Assembly (NCBI GenBank): GCA_002339325.1
Contig: DDKK01000005.1
Location: 1-37,125, forward strand
Direction of reading: 5' to 3'
DNA length: 37,125 bases
Origin: Nitrospiraceae bacterium UBA2600
Lineage (GTDB): Bacteria > Nitrospirota > Thermodesulfovibrionia > Thermodesulfovibrionales > Thermodesulfovibrionaceae
Shown piece after piece: positions 14,030-23,035 of the stretch. The translations under genes were made by a program, and so were the position numbers. A model generated the notes under the pieces. The model saw nothing but the letters and a program-made list of their open reading frames with translations, had not been told where the DNA came from and ran no database searches. Positions within the stretch are counted from its first letter, which is position 1; each line of letters opens with the position of its first letter.

Positions 14030-14156
14030 ATAGCCATTTCTTAAGTTAGATTTAACTTATATCTGAAATAATTAAAAATCTTAGTTCAATAACCTAATTT
14101 TCCTATTTTTGTTTTTTGCTCGGACTTTATATCCTGCCTCCGAAGAGCCTCAAAAA

Positions 14157-14186
14157 TTGACAAAATAAAAATGAAAGGTTTATTTT
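14157..14186 (+). promoter_or_regulatory. promoter of the trxA-tlpA-ffh run
   Basis: A perfect TTGACA (14157-14162) is followed by a 17-18-base spacer and TTATTT/TATTTT (14180-14186). The start codon of trxA lies about 50 bases further on. No other promoter is evident before the next two genes, which are tightly packed. Confidence 0.55.
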
Positions 14187-14234
14187 AAAAGAGTTGTTTA
14201 TTTAAAGCTAAAGCGAAAATATTTGGAGGTGAAA

Positions 14235-14567
14235 ATGGCAGAGGGAATTTTAGAACTTAACAGTTCTGGTTGGGAGAAGGAAGTATTAAACTCAAAAGGA
14301 GTTTTAATTGTTGATTTTTGGGCTCCTTGGTGTGGTCCCTGCAGAATAATAGCTCCAACAATAGAAGAGATTGCCAAGGAATATGAAGGTAAAATTAAAG
14401 TTGGTAAGCTTAACACCGATGAAAATCCAGACATTGCAACCCGTTATGGTATAATGGGTATTCCAACTATAATGTTTTTCAAAGATGGACAAAGAGTTGA
14501 CCAGATTGTTGGAGTCGTTCCAAAATCGGTTTTAAAGAGTAAAATAGATACTATTCTCAACAGTTAG
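14235..14567 (+). CDS. trxA: thioredoxin
   Basis: The ATG at 14235 sits behind TGGAGGTG; an in-frame TTG at 14223 overlaps that SD and is rejected. The protein has 110 residues, the normal length, with VDFWAPWCGPCR (Cys33, Cys36), the cis-Pro loop GIPTIMFF and the conserved DENPDIATRYGI. It reduces protein disulfides in the cytoplasm. It lies 3 bases before a TlpA-like gene. Confidence 0.95.
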   Translation: MAEGILELNSSGWEKEVLNSKGVLIVDFWAPWCGPCRIIAPTIEEIAKEYEGKIKVGKLNTDENPDIATRYGIMGIPTIMFFKDGQRVDQIVGVVPKSVLKSKIDTILNS

Positions 14568-14570
14568 TTT

Positions 14571-15077
14571 GTGAAAAAATTAGTTTTTAATATTTTTTTA
14601 TTTATCTGTCTGCTGCCTTTAGTGACAGAAGGTTCAATTAAGAAAGGCACGATTGCGCCTGATTTTAATTTCATTGATATAGAAAACAGAACATTTAGTC
14701 TTTACAATTTTAAAGAAAAGGTTATTTTGATTGAATTTTTCTCTACGAAATGTTTTGCCTGTGATTATGTAATTCCAGATATAAACAGACTTCACGAGAA
14801 GTTTAAAAGAGACAGTGTGAGAGTTATTGGCATATTGTTTAGCGATGAAATTGAAAGCACAAACAAATTGAAAGAGTTTATGCAAAGCAGACAGATAACC
14901 TATCCTATATATGTCACTGATGTTAAATACAAGAAAACATTTGGTTTATATGGTTTTCCTAACTTTTTGATATTAAATGAGAAAAAGGAAGTAGTGCAGA
15001 TGTTTAGAGGAATAACGAAGGATATTTTTGGACTGCTTAATAGAGAAATTGAAAATCTTTTAACAGGAAATCGATAA
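14571..15077 (+). CDS. TlpA/ResA-like exported thioredoxin-fold protein
   Basis: The start is GTG at 14571, three bases after the trxA stop. An N-terminal hydrophobic segment (about residues 3-20) signals export or anchoring. The redoxin domain begins KGTIAPDFNFIDIENRTFSL and carries the active-site Cys61-Phe-Ala-Cys64 in STKCFACDYVIPD. GLYGFPNFLIL supplies the cis-Pro. The 168-residue length fits TlpA/ResA-type disulfide reductases that act outside the membrane, for example in cytochrome c maturation. No SD is obvious at the GTG, so coupling to trxA is likely. Its TAA is directly followed by the ffh ATG. Confidence 0.85.
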   Translation: MKKLVFNIFLFICLLPLVTEGSIKKGTIAPDFNFIDIENRTFSLYNFKEKVILIEFFSTKCFACDYVIPDINRLHEKFKRDSVRVIGILFSDEIESTNKLKEFMQSRQITYPIYVTDVKYKKTFGLYGFPNFLILNEKKEVVQMFRGITKDIFGLLNREIENLLTGNR

Positions 15078-16400
15078 ATGTTCGATGCGCTTACCAGCAA
15101 ATTAGAGGCAGTATTTAAAAAATTAAAAGGCAAGGGAATTCTAAAGGAAGAAGATGTTGACGCTGCTTTGAAAGAGATAAGGCTTGCTTTACTCGAGGCA
15201 GATGTTAATTTCAGAGTTGTTAAGTCTTTTATAGAGAGGGTTAGACAAAAGGCTGTAGGAAGAGAAATTCTCGAAAGTCTTTCTCCAGCCCAGCAGGTTA
15301 TAAAGATTGTCTACGATGAACTTTGTGAACTTCTTGGTGGTAGTAGTTCAAAAATTCAGTTAGCAGCAAATCCTCCAACAGTCATTATGATGGTGGGTTT
15401 GCACGGAAGCGGTAAGACTACAACCTCTGTAAAACTTGCAAGACTTTTTAAAAAACAAGGCCGAAGACCGATGCTTGTTGCAGCAGACCTTCAAAGACCC
15501 GCTGCAGTTGACCAGCTCGTTATTCTTGGTAAACAGATAGATGTGCCTGTTTTTTACTCATATGATATAAAAGACCCGAGGCAGCTTTGTAGAGAAGCAT
15601 TAAGGCAGGCTCTAATTGACAGAATGGACCCTATGATTGTGGATACAGCAGGAAGAATGCATGTTGATGAAGAACTAATGAGGGAGTTACAGGAAATCAA
15701 AGAAATTTTAAATCCTCATGAAGTTCTTTTTGTAGCTGATGCCATGACAGGACAGGATGCTGTAAACATAGCAAAGAGTTTCAATGAAAAGATAGGAATA
15801 GACGGTGTCATTTTAACAAAGATGGACGGAGATGCCAGAGGTGGTTCTGCCCTCTCTATTAAAGAAGTTACGGGAAAGCCTATCAAACTTATAGGCGTAG
15901 GAGAGAAAATAGATGCTCTTGAAGAATTCCATCCAGACCGTATAGCAAACCGAATTTTAGGAATGGGCGATGTCCTCTCTTTGATAGAGCAGGCTCAAAA
16001 AGCCTATGACCAGAAAGAAGCTGAGAAATTGAAGGAAAAAATTGAGAAAGAAGAGTTTACCTTCGATGACCTCAAAGAGCAGATAAGAAAAATGCGTAAG
16101 ATGGGCCCCCTTGAAAACATTCTTTCCATGCTTCCGGGAGCAAATAAATTTATGAAGGACATAAAGATTGATGAAAGAGAGTTTGTTAAAGTAGAGGCCA
16201 TAATAAATTCAATGACGCCCGAGGAAAGAAAAAATCCAAAAATTTTAAATACAAGTAGAAGATTAAGAATTGCTAAAGGAAGCGGGACTTCTGTCGTTGA
16301 AGTTAATAGACTTATAAAACAGTTTAACGAGATGAAAAAACTGATAAAAAAAATGAAACACGGAAAAGGACTTAAACTTCCCAAAATATTCCCTTTTTAG
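15078..16400 (+). CDS. ffh: signal recognition particle protein Ffh
   Basis: This is the 440-residue SRP54 GTPase. The N domain is at about 1-85, and the G domain has GLHGSGKTTTSVKLAR (G1), DTAGRMHVDEELM (G3), TKMDGDARGG (G4 region) and GVGEKIDALEEF. The C-terminal M domain is rich in Met and basic residues (RKMRKMGPLENILSMLPGA, RRLRIAKGSGTSVVEVNRLI). It binds 4.5S RNA and nascent signal sequences to target ribosomes to FtsY. It begins on the base after the TlpA-like stop and ends 5 bp from the convergent DUF202 gene. Confidence 0.97.
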   Translation: MFDALTSKLEAVFKKLKGKGILKEEDVDAALKEIRLALLEADVNFRVVKSFIERVRQKAVGREILESLSPAQQVIKIVYDELCELLGGSSSKIQLAANPPTVIMMVGLHGSGKTTTSVKLARLFKKQGRRPMLVAADLQRPAAVDQLVILGKQIDVPVFYSYDIKDPRQLCREALRQALIDRMDPMIVDTAGRMHVDEELMRELQEIKEILNPHEVLFVADAMTGQDAVNIAKSFNEKIGIDGVILTKMDGDARGGSALSIKEVTGKPIKLIGVGEKIDALEEFHPDRIANRILGMGDVLSLIEQAQKAYDQKEAEKLKEKIEKEEFTFDDLKEQIRKMRKMGPLENILSMLPGANKFMKDIKIDEREFVKVEAIINSMTPEERKNPKILNTSRRLRIAKGSGTSVVEVNRLIKQFNEMKKLIKKMKHGKGLKLPKIFPF

Positions 16401-16405
16401 AGCTT

Positions 16406-16798
16406 TTATAGACTGTGGATTAGAAAAATAATCAGGAAAATAGCTACCGAAAGAAGTGTAATAGTAAGAAGCAAGTCAAGTATTAAAGAAGGCTTATAAG
16501 TATCTGTGTCAATTTGTCTTTCCACTTTTTTATATCTTACGAAGGCAAGCAATCCCATGAGTGCACCCAGTGATATGAGAAACACACCGAGTATTGTTGA
16601 ATGTTTACCCTGATTTACATTGATTTGTTTACCTGTTAGGTAGTAAAGTTGTTCCAAGAAAAGTCCAAATTTTTCAACAACAAATCCAAAGGCCATGATG
16701 CCTATGCTTGTTCGTATCCATGAAAGAAAAGTTCTCTCATTGGCAAGATGAACTCTTCTGTTTTGTTTTTTTAGTTCGTAATAGCTTTTTTCCGACAT
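16406..16798 (-). CDS. DUF202/YidH-family inner membrane protein
   Basis: The 130-residue protein has the DUF202 signature near the N-terminus, HLANERTFLSWIRTSIGIMAFGF, followed by three hydrophobic segments (about 30-50, 67-87 and 106-128) and RYKKVERQIDTDTYKP between the last two. The function of the family is not established. It is transcribed toward ffh, nearly end to end, and starts about 25 bp downstream of the pilus gene mshM on the same strand, so it may ride on that operon. Confidence 0.85.
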   Translation of the reverse strand: MSEKSYYELKKQNRRVHLANERTFLSWIRTSIGIMAFGFVVEKFGLFLEQLYYLTGKQINVNQGKHSTILGVFLISLGALMGLLAFVRYKKVERQIDTDTYKPSLILDLLLTITLLSVAIFLIIFLIHSL

Positions 16799-16822
16799 TT
16801 AAATGCGTTCTAACCTTTCTTT

Positions 16823-17638
16823 TTATTTTAGGTTTAAATGCTCAATTGCTGAATTTACATAGGATTTTTTTATTAAATATGAGCTTTCCAGATATCCAAC
16901 CATAAGGGCTCTTGAACAGATAAGATTTATTAATCTTGGAATACCTCTTGAAGCCTTGTATATTCTCTTTACAGCACCCTTTTCAAAGGAAATCGGAACA
17001 TCTCCTGCCCGTTGAATCCTGAATTTTATATAAGAATCCACTTCTTCTTTATCAAAGTGATAGAGCCGAACTCTCAGAGAGATTCTCTGATTTATTTGAG
17101 AGTATTCAGGTTTTGAGAGCTTATCTTCAAAGTATGGTTGAGCAAGAAGAATGAAATGAATAAGCTTTTCCTTGTCAGTTTCGATGTTTGAGAGATGTTT
17201 TAATTCTGTAAGCGTCGCCTCAGGTAAGTCCTGAGCTTCGTCAATGATTACGAGATTTTTAATTCCTTCTTTTTTTCTTCTCATTAGTTCTTTGCAAAGC
17301 AAATCAGATAATCTGACTTTATCTTCCGCTTCAGATAGTGTCCTTCTTTTTGTGATTGATTTAACGATATATTTAAGAAGTTCTGAAGGATTCAATGTAG
17401 AGTTATAGATTACGACAGGTGCGATTTTGCTGTCGAGACTATTTAGAAATCTTCTTATTAATGTAGTCTTACCAGTGCCGGGGTCTCCTGTAAGAAGCAT
17501 AAAGCCTTCGCCCTTTTTTATTAGATATTCCATTGACTGAAGTGCCTCCGTATGCCATTTTGAAGGATAGAAAAAATCAGGGTCTGGTGTAATTCCAAAG
17601 GGGTCTTCTTTTAATTTATAAAATTCAAGATATTCCAT
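16823..17638 (-). CDS. mshM: MshM/ExeA-like AAA+ ATPase of the pilus system
   Basis: The 271-residue ATPase has the ExeA family start YLEFYKLKEDPFGITPDPDF, Walker A GDPGTGKTTL, Walker B LVIIDEAQD, and sensor motifs around QPYFEDKL and GIPRLIN. It belongs to the GspA/ExeA/MshM group, which helps place the secretin or pilus complex at the envelope. The ATG at 17638 shares one base with the TGA of the upstream mshG gene; a TTG at 17641 is less likely. It is the last gene of the pilus operon. No peptidoglycan-binding domain is fused, unlike ExeA proper. Confidence 0.88.
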   Translation of the reverse strand: MEYLEFYKLKEDPFGITPDPDFFYPSKWHTEALQSMEYLIKKGEGFMLLTGDPGTGKTTLIRRFLNSLDSKIAPVVIYNSTLNPSELLKYIVKSITKRRTLSEAEDKVRLSDLLCKELMRRKKEGIKNLVIIDEAQDLPEATLTELKHLSNIETDKEKLIHFILLAQPYFEDKLSKPEYSQINQRISLRVRLYHFDKEEVDSYIKFRIQRAGDVPISFEKGAVKRIYKASRGIPRLINLICSRALMVGYLESSYLIKKSYVNSAIEHLNLK

Positions 17639-18852
17639 CAAACTTTCCCGATTTTTGATATGAGATCATAAACAGGACTAAGAAGGCTTACGATAACAAT
17701 AGCAAAGAAAAGGCCAATGACACCAATCATTACTGGTTCTATTACTTTTCCGAGCCGTGCTGAGTATTCATGTAAACTTTTCGTGTAATATTCGTTTAGA
17801 AATTCTAATTGCTCTTCAAGTCTACCAGAGGATTCGCCAACATCTATTAGTCTTACGAGCAGAGAGGGGAAAATTTTTTGCTCCTTCAGTGAATGCCAGA
17901 TTCTTTCACCACTCATAATCTTTTCTTTAGCATTTTCTATTGCCTTTTTCATTATTTCATTGTTTATTATATCTCTTGTCATATCAAAAGCTCTGTCAAT
18001 GGGAACTCCGGCACCTATAAGTATTCTCATCTGCTCGCAGAAGAGTGCTACAGCACGAGTGTATAGTATTTGCTTAATAATCGGAACATTAAAAGCAAGA
18101 TAGCTTCTTATCCATCTAAATCTTTCGTTTTTCTTGAATATCTGAATTAAAATCAGTAAAATCAAAATGAAAACTGGAAAAAGATAGAAAAATTTCTGGA
18201 ATAATATTCCTGCTTGCAATAGAACCTCTGTGATAAAAGGTATTTTTACACCCATATCCTTCATTGCCATAACTATCTTTGGAAGGACATAAACTATCCA
18301 GAAGCCCATTGCTCCGAGAGATGCCACAGTGGCAAATACTGGATAAATGAGGGCTCTTTTTATTGCAGTTTTAAGGTCTTCAATTTTCTGAAAGTGTTCT
18401 GCCAGGTTTTCAAGACTTTCATCGAGCTTTCCTGTTTCTTCACCTATTTTTATCAAATGCTGAAAGATAGGTGGAAAAACATCTGGAAACATAGCTATGG
18501 CATCACTGAAGGATATTCCCTTCTCTACCATGTCTCTGATGTCAATGATGACTCTTCTGAATTTATCGGTAGACAAATTTTCTCCTATGTCTGTTAGTGC
18601 TGTAGTAAGAGGTATGCCGGCCTTTAGCATTATGGAGAGATTTTTTGAAAATTCAATGAGGTCACTTAGTTTTACTTTTTTTGATAAAGTCAATAGTATT
18701 GGTTGTATTAGATGAGGCACCTTTGAAACCGATACAGTATAAAGATTTTTAAGATTGAGAGATAGCATGACTGATTGCTCATTCTCAGCTTTTATGAGAC
18801 CCCTTAAAATTTTACCCTCTCTGTTCAAAGCTTTATATATGTAAACATTCAT
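17638..18852 (-). CDS. mshG: type IV pilus/type II secretion inner membrane platform protein
   Basis: The 404-residue GspF/PilC-family protein has two cytoplasmic F domains (about 55-185 and 260-390) with family motifs such as FSKNLSIMLKAGIPLTTALTDI and its repeat FCEQMRILIGAGVPIDRAFDM. Three membrane segments lie near 165-190, 215-235 and 372-395. It anchors the assembly ATPase and pilin stalk in the inner membrane. Its ATG overlaps the mshE stop by 4 bases (ATGA). The short N-terminal KALNREGKILRGLIKAENEQ is typical of the family. Confidence 0.93.
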   Translation of the reverse strand: MNVYIYKALNREGKILRGLIKAENEQSVMLSLNLKNLYTVSVSKVPHLIQPILLTLSKKVKLSDLIEFSKNLSIMLKAGIPLTTALTDIGENLSTDKFRRVIIDIRDMVEKGISFSDAIAMFPDVFPPIFQHLIKIGEETGKLDESLENLAEHFQKIEDLKTAIKRALIYPVFATVASLGAMGFWIVYVLPKIVMAMKDMGVKIPFITEVLLQAGILFQKFFYLFPVFILILLILIQIFKKNERFRWIRSYLAFNVPIIKQILYTRAVALFCEQMRILIGAGVPIDRAFDMTRDIINNEIMKKAIENAKEKIMSGERIWHSLKEQKIFPSLLVRLIDVGESSGRLEEQLEFLNEYYTKSLHEYSARLGKVIEPVMIGVIGLFFAIVIVSLLSPVYDLISKIGKV

Positions 18853-20489
18853 CCTACAACTCTCTCAACTTCTCTTAAAGTTGTCACACCTTCAATTACT
18901 TTTTTCAGTCCGTCCATTTTCATTGGAATCATTCCGTTTTTCTTTGAAGCCTGAATGAGAGAATTAAAGGATGCACCTGTATAAATCATGTCTCTTAGCT
19001 CATCGTTTATCGTCATAATCTCACCGATGGCAGTTCTTCCAAGGTAGCCCGTGTTACGACAGGCCTTACATCCTTTTCCATAGTAAATTTTGTCTGTTTT
19101 TAGACCGTAGGAGCTTAAAATTTCAATTTCTCTATCAGTAGGAACTCTCTCTTCTTTGCAGAAAGGGCAAATTTTTCTAATAAGTCTCTGGCTAAGCACA
19201 GCAAGCAGAGCAGAGCTAAGAAGAAATTTGTCTGCTCCAAGGTCAAAAAGTCTTGGGATGGCACTAACGGCATCGTTAGTGTGAAGTGTGCTTAATACGA
19301 GATGGCCGGTTATAGCTGCTCTTATAGCTATTCGGGCAGTGTCTTCATCTCTAACCTCTCCGAGAAGGATAATATCGGGGTCGTGTCTCATAAAATTTCG
19401 TCCGGCAATAGCAAAATCGTATCCAATTTTTTCATTAACCTCACTTTGTTTTGCAAAGGATATTCTGTATTCAACAGGGTCTTCAATGGTAATAACACTT
19501 CTACGAAGTCTGTCCACTTCTCTGAGCAAGGCATGAAGAGTGGTGCTTTTTCCAGAGCCAGTTGGGCCTACAACTAACATGATACCGTAGGGTTTCCTTA
19601 TTAGATTTCGTAGGGTTAAGATGAGTTTTTCACCAAATCCAAGTCTTGTTAAACTATATATTTCCTCGGAGCCGCCGAAAAGTATTCTTAGCACCATGCT
19701 CTCACCATCTATTGTAGGTATTGTAGATACTCGTATGTCGTATTTTCTCCCAAGAAAATCAAAAAGAAATGCTCCGTCTTGAGGAAGCCTTTGTTCAGCT
19801 ATGTCAAGCCTCGAAAGAATTTTTATTCGTGATATAATGCCGCTATGCAAAATTTTTGGAAGGGCAAAGGCAAACTGAAGCATACCATCTACTCTGTAGA
19901 AAACTGTTAATACATCTGCATTTGTTGAAATATGAACATCTGTGGCATCTCTTCTTATAGCTTCTGCAAGGATTGCCTCTACAAGCTGAGGAAGTCTGTC
20001 TGCTGGTACAGCATTGGTATTTATGACTGTTCTTGTGACCTCATCGATGATTTTTTCAGTAGGATTTTCCATGAAGTAGTAAGCTTTTTCAATTGTATCG
20101 AGAAAGCCCTCTTCGTCTGTGATGTATGGCTTGACTTTTTTGCCTGTTGTTGACCTTACAAGGTCAATGGCTACTATGTTTCCCGGGTCTGTAAGGGCAA
20201 TTTTTATATAGTCTTCTTCTTCGGCAAGAGGAAGAAATTTAGCAGTTAGGGCTGTATCACGGGAGAATGTGTCAAGAAGATGTGGTTCGATGGGATAGTT
20301 TTTTATGCTTAAGTATTCAAGCCCTTGCTGCAAAGCAAGATTTTCTGCTAACTCTGAGGGAGTTACAAATCCGAGGGATATGAGTGTTTTTCCTAAAACC
20401 TGCCCTGTAATCCTCTGAACAGCCAGTGCAATCTTTAACTGTTCTTCGGTTATTAAATTTCTCTGAATTAAGAGGTCTCCAAGTCTCAT
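18849..20489 (-). CDS. mshE: pilus assembly ATPase MshE/PilB-type, c-di-GMP-binding domain
   Basis: This 546-residue hexameric motor drives pilus polymerisation. Residues 2-55 hold two MshEN-like motifs (RLGDLLIQRNLITEEQLKIA and LGKTLISLGFVTPSELAENL), the domain that binds c-di-GMP in Vibrio MshE. The first motif has Asn where Gly is usual, so affinity is uncertain. Walker A is VGPTGSGKSTTL (about 305-315), the Asp box ITIEDPVE, Walker B ILLGEVRDEDTA, and the His box TGHLVLSTLHTND. A zinc site is formed by CPFC...CKAC. It overlaps the secretin stop and mshG start by 4 bases each, so the operon is tightly coupled. Confidence 0.94.
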   Translation of the reverse strand: MRLGDLLIQRNLITEEQLKIALAVQRITGQVLGKTLISLGFVTPSELAENLALQQGLEYLSIKNYPIEPHLLDTFSRDTALTAKFLPLAEEEDYIKIALTDPGNIVAIDLVRSTTGKKVKPYITDEEGFLDTIEKAYYFMENPTEKIIDEVTRTVINTNAVPADRLPQLVEAILAEAIRRDATDVHISTNADVLTVFYRVDGMLQFAFALPKILHSGIISRIKILSRLDIAEQRLPQDGAFLFDFLGRKYDIRVSTIPTIDGESMVLRILFGGSEEIYSLTRLGFGEKLILTLRNLIRKPYGIMLVVGPTGSGKSTTLHALLREVDRLRRSVITIEDPVEYRISFAKQSEVNEKIGYDFAIAGRNFMRHDPDIILLGEVRDEDTARIAIRAAITGHLVLSTLHTNDAVSAIPRLFDLGADKFLLSSALLAVLSQRLIRKICPFCKEERVPTDREIEILSSYGLKTDKIYYGKGCKACRNTGYLGRTAIGEIMTINDELRDMIYTGASFNSLIQASKKNGMIPMKMDGLKKVIEGVTTLREVERVVG

Positions 20490-22141
20490 TGAGATATTAT
20501 CCTCGGTTGAATGAGTATTACAAGTTCTGTGTTACTTTTTGTTCTGTCCTGCCCCTTAAATAGAGTGCCTATTATAGGTATGTCTCCAAGAATAGGAGTT
20601 TTATTCTCCGTAAGGCTTTCTTCTCTCTTTATAAGTCCGCCAATGATTAAAACTTCTCCATCCTTTACTTTAACTGTTGTACTCAGTTCTCTTAGGTCTA
20701 CGGTGGGAAGCTGAATTACTGTCTGAGCTCCTGTAGTTCCGAAGGTCTGTTCTTTTATGTTTATCAGATTTGAAATAACAGGAGTAATTGTCAGAGAAAT
20801 CTCTCCTCTGTCATCTATGTAAGGAACAATCCCAATTATAAGCCCTGAAAGTAGATTGCTTGTTTCAACAGTGTATGTTATTACAGGTGTTCCGCCGGCT
20901 GCTGTTGTCACATTGCTTTCGGCTTTTGAAATGAAAGTAAAATTCCTTCCTACTGTAAGCAAAGAAGTCTGTCCGTTCATGATGTTTATACGTGGATTTG
21001 ACAGAGTTCTTGCATCACCAAATTGAGACAGGGCCTTTATTATGACGGAAAAGTCTTTGATAGCCGTTGTGGTAAGGGAAAATCTTAAATCAGTATAGGG
21101 AGAGGTAGATGGAATTACAGAGGTAAAGTCTGTTGAACTGCCTCCGATACTCCAGTTGTGAGTTCCGTGTGACCACTCTCTTAAGAATGACCAGTCAATG
21201 CCGTATTTTAAGGAATCTGAGAGAGAAACCTCTATTACTTTAGCCTCAATTAAAACCTGCCTACTCATTACAGTCTTAATCGTATTTAAATACTGCTCTA
21301 TTTTCTGCATATTTCTCTTCGTTGCAGTAACCATAACTGTGCCTGTAAGTCTATTAATCACAAAATATTCCTGAGGCAATTGAAAAGAGGGCTGAGTAAT
21401 ATTTGTAGGTGTTACTTGACCTGCTGGAGCAGAAGCTGTTGTTGTCGTCGTGGTAGCTGACTGAAATGAACTTTTGCCTGTTAGAATTGAATTGAGAGCT
21501 TTTTCAATAGCATCCCAGAATTTATAGGCCGATTCATCGGATTTTTCAGTTTTTGAGACATTACCTTTTAATTCCGTTGAAACAGTTCCGCCTCCACCGC
21601 TACCAGTTGACCCACCTGAGCTTGTAAGCTGTCCTGTTACTCCTCCAAGAATATCACCACCTACCTCAGTAGTATAGGTTTGATGCACTGGGAAAATGTT
21701 TAGATGAAATATTTTTGTATCAGTGGCAGATATGGTAAGAACGTTTCTATCTATTTTGTAAAAATAATCCGTTGACTTTATTACTGCATCAAGAGCATCC
21801 TGCAAGGTTACATTTCTAAGAACTATTGTGATAGGAATGTTAGGGTCTACATCTCTCTCAAGAATAAGATTTAATCCAGCATCTCTGGCTACAACTAAAA
21901 GGACATCCCTTAAAGGAGTGGCTCTTACATTGATAGATATTCTCTTAAGTGTTAGGGGATTTATTTGGGGGTTTTCGATTCTAAAGTCAGGTTTTGAAGT
22001 TACAGAAGGAGGAGTTTCTGGCTTTTTCTCGGGAAGGGGAATTTTTGGAATTTCAATATCGCTCTTTAGGGAAGTATTGTTGCAGGAGATTAAAAGACTG
22101 AGTAGAATGAGGCAAATCATCAATTTTCTAATTTTAACCAT
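20486..22141 (-). CDS. mshL: outer membrane secretin (MshL/PilQ/GspD family) lipoprotein
   Basis: The 551-residue secretin has a lipobox (LLISC, Cys20) and a Pro-rich linker. An STN-like domain (about 70-145: INVRATPLRDVLLVVARDAG, VTLQDALDAV) is followed by a low-complexity Ser/Gly/Thr-rich insert (about 160-245), an N1-type domain, and the C-terminal beta-barrel with ARTLSNPRINIMNGQTSLLT and VKDGEVLIIGGLIKREES. It forms the pore through which the pilus exits. The ATG lies 21 bases inside the preceding gene. The extra Gly/Thr-rich loop is longer than in many MshL proteins. Confidence 0.92.
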   Translation of the reverse strand: MVKIRKLMICLILLSLLISCNNTSLKSDIEIPKIPLPEKKPETPPSVTSKPDFRIENPQINPLTLKRISINVRATPLRDVLLVVARDAGLNLILERDVDPNIPITIVLRNVTLQDALDAVIKSTDYFYKIDRNVLTISATDTKIFHLNIFPVHQTYTTEVGGDILGGVTGQLTSSGGSTGSGGGGTVSTELKGNVSKTEKSDESAYKFWDAIEKALNSILTGKSSFQSATTTTTTASAPAGQVTPTNITQPSFQLPQEYFVINRLTGTVMVTATKRNMQKIEQYLNTIKTVMSRQVLIEAKVIEVSLSDSLKYGIDWSFLREWSHGTHNWSIGGSSTDFTSVIPSTSPYTDLRFSLTTTAIKDFSVIIKALSQFGDARTLSNPRINIMNGQTSLLTVGRNFTFISKAESNVTTAAGGTPVITYTVETSNLLSGLIIGIVPYIDDRGEISLTITPVISNLINIKEQTFGTTGAQTVIQLPTVDLRELSTTVKVKDGEVLIIGGLIKREESLTENKTPILGDIPIIGTLFKGQDRTKSNTELVILIQPRIISQ

Positions 22142-22536
22142 AGTTCTTCTCCTTTTTTATCAACTAATAAAACTTTGTCTAAAAGTATTCTTTTAACTTT
22201 ATAATCTCCTAATTTTTCTCCTTCTTTTAAAAAATTCTCTCCGATTAGGGCATATCTTTGTTTTCCCTTATAAACCATCGTGAGAATGGGAGCGGCTTTG
22301 TCCTTTTCTAAGGTATCTACCCTTTGTTTTAGTCTGAAGGGGTCTGAGATTAAGTCTGCTTTCTCTTTTTTCGCTGTAGTATTTAAACTCGGGGGCAGTT
22401 CAAAAGATATTATCTCCTCGTAGGATTCTTTTGAAAATTTAGAGATAGAGAGTTTGGAGACTACAAATGGAAGAATAACAGAAAAAATTAATATTATCAG
22501 AGAAATTTTAAACTTTATTCCTGTTTGCATTTTCAA
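22120..22536 (-). CDS. PilP/MshK-like pilus alignment protein
   Basis: The 138-residue protein has one N-terminal membrane segment (about 8-27) and then a periplasmic region. Its end, SDPFRLKQRV ... PILTMVYKGKQRYALIGENFL ... YKVKRILLDKVLLVDKKGEELWLKL, has the beta-sandwich pattern of the PilP/GspC/MshK homology region, which contacts the secretin. Two ATGs are present (22536 and 22530). It overlaps the PilO-like gene by 29 bases and the secretin by 22, fitting its place in the operon. The family call is from pattern and position. Confidence 0.7.
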   Translation of the reverse strand: MKMQTGIKFKISLIILIFSVILPFVVSKLSISKFSKESYEEIISFELPPSLNTTAKKEKADLISDPFRLKQRVDTLEKDKAAPILTMVYKGKQRYALIGENFLKEGEKLGDYKVKRILLDKVLLVDKKGEELWLKLEN

Positions 22537-23026
22537 TCTCTTTTACTTCTAATTTTATCTCAAAATTTATTTTCCCATCCTTTGTTTTAAGTGTTACAGA
22601 CTTGATTATAGGAACAGGATACTGCCAGCTCTCAATGAAGTTGAGTATCTCAGCAAATTTCGAAAACTCACCTTCTCCTTTTACGGAGAGTTCATAGATT
22701 ATTTCGTTTTTTTCCTTTTTTGGAGCTGAAAATTCTAATTTTAGAATAGAAAATTTGGAATTCAGTCTGTCCAAAAAATTTGGAAATGAGATTTCTTTCC
22801 GCCATAATTCAAGGTTTGCTTGATTGTCCATGGATTTTTTGAAATTCTCAAGGCTTTGAATTTTCGCATTCACCATTTTAATTTTCCTAATATCCTCGTC
22901 TAAATCTGAATAGACTTTTTTGAGATATATCGAAAGGGAGATGAAAACAGAAAGTAAAAAAACACAGCACGCAAATAATAGAAAACTGTTCGAAAGTTGA
23001 GCCCTGTAATTAGGTGCAAATTTCAT
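22508..23026 (-). CDS. PilO/MshJ-like pilus alignment protein
   Basis: The 172-residue protein has one membrane helix (about 11-33), a coiled-coil stretch (about 35-65), and a small ferredoxin-like periplasmic domain ending YPVPIIKSVTLKTKDGKINF EIKLEVKE. This arrangement is that of PilO/MshJ/GspM, which pairs with PilN to bridge the platform and secretin. It starts 9 bases after the PilM/N-like gene and overlaps the next gene. Confidence 0.75.
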   Translation of the reverse strand: MKFAPNYRAQLSNSFLLFACCVFLLSVFISLSIYLKKVYSDLDEDIRKIKMVNAKIQSLENFKKSMDNQANLELWRKEISFPNFLDRLNSKFSILKLEFSAPKKEKNEIIYELSVKGEGEFSKFAEILNFIESWQYPVPIIKSVTLKTKDGKINFEIKLEVKEIENANRNKV

Positions 23027-23035
23027 TAAAACCTC

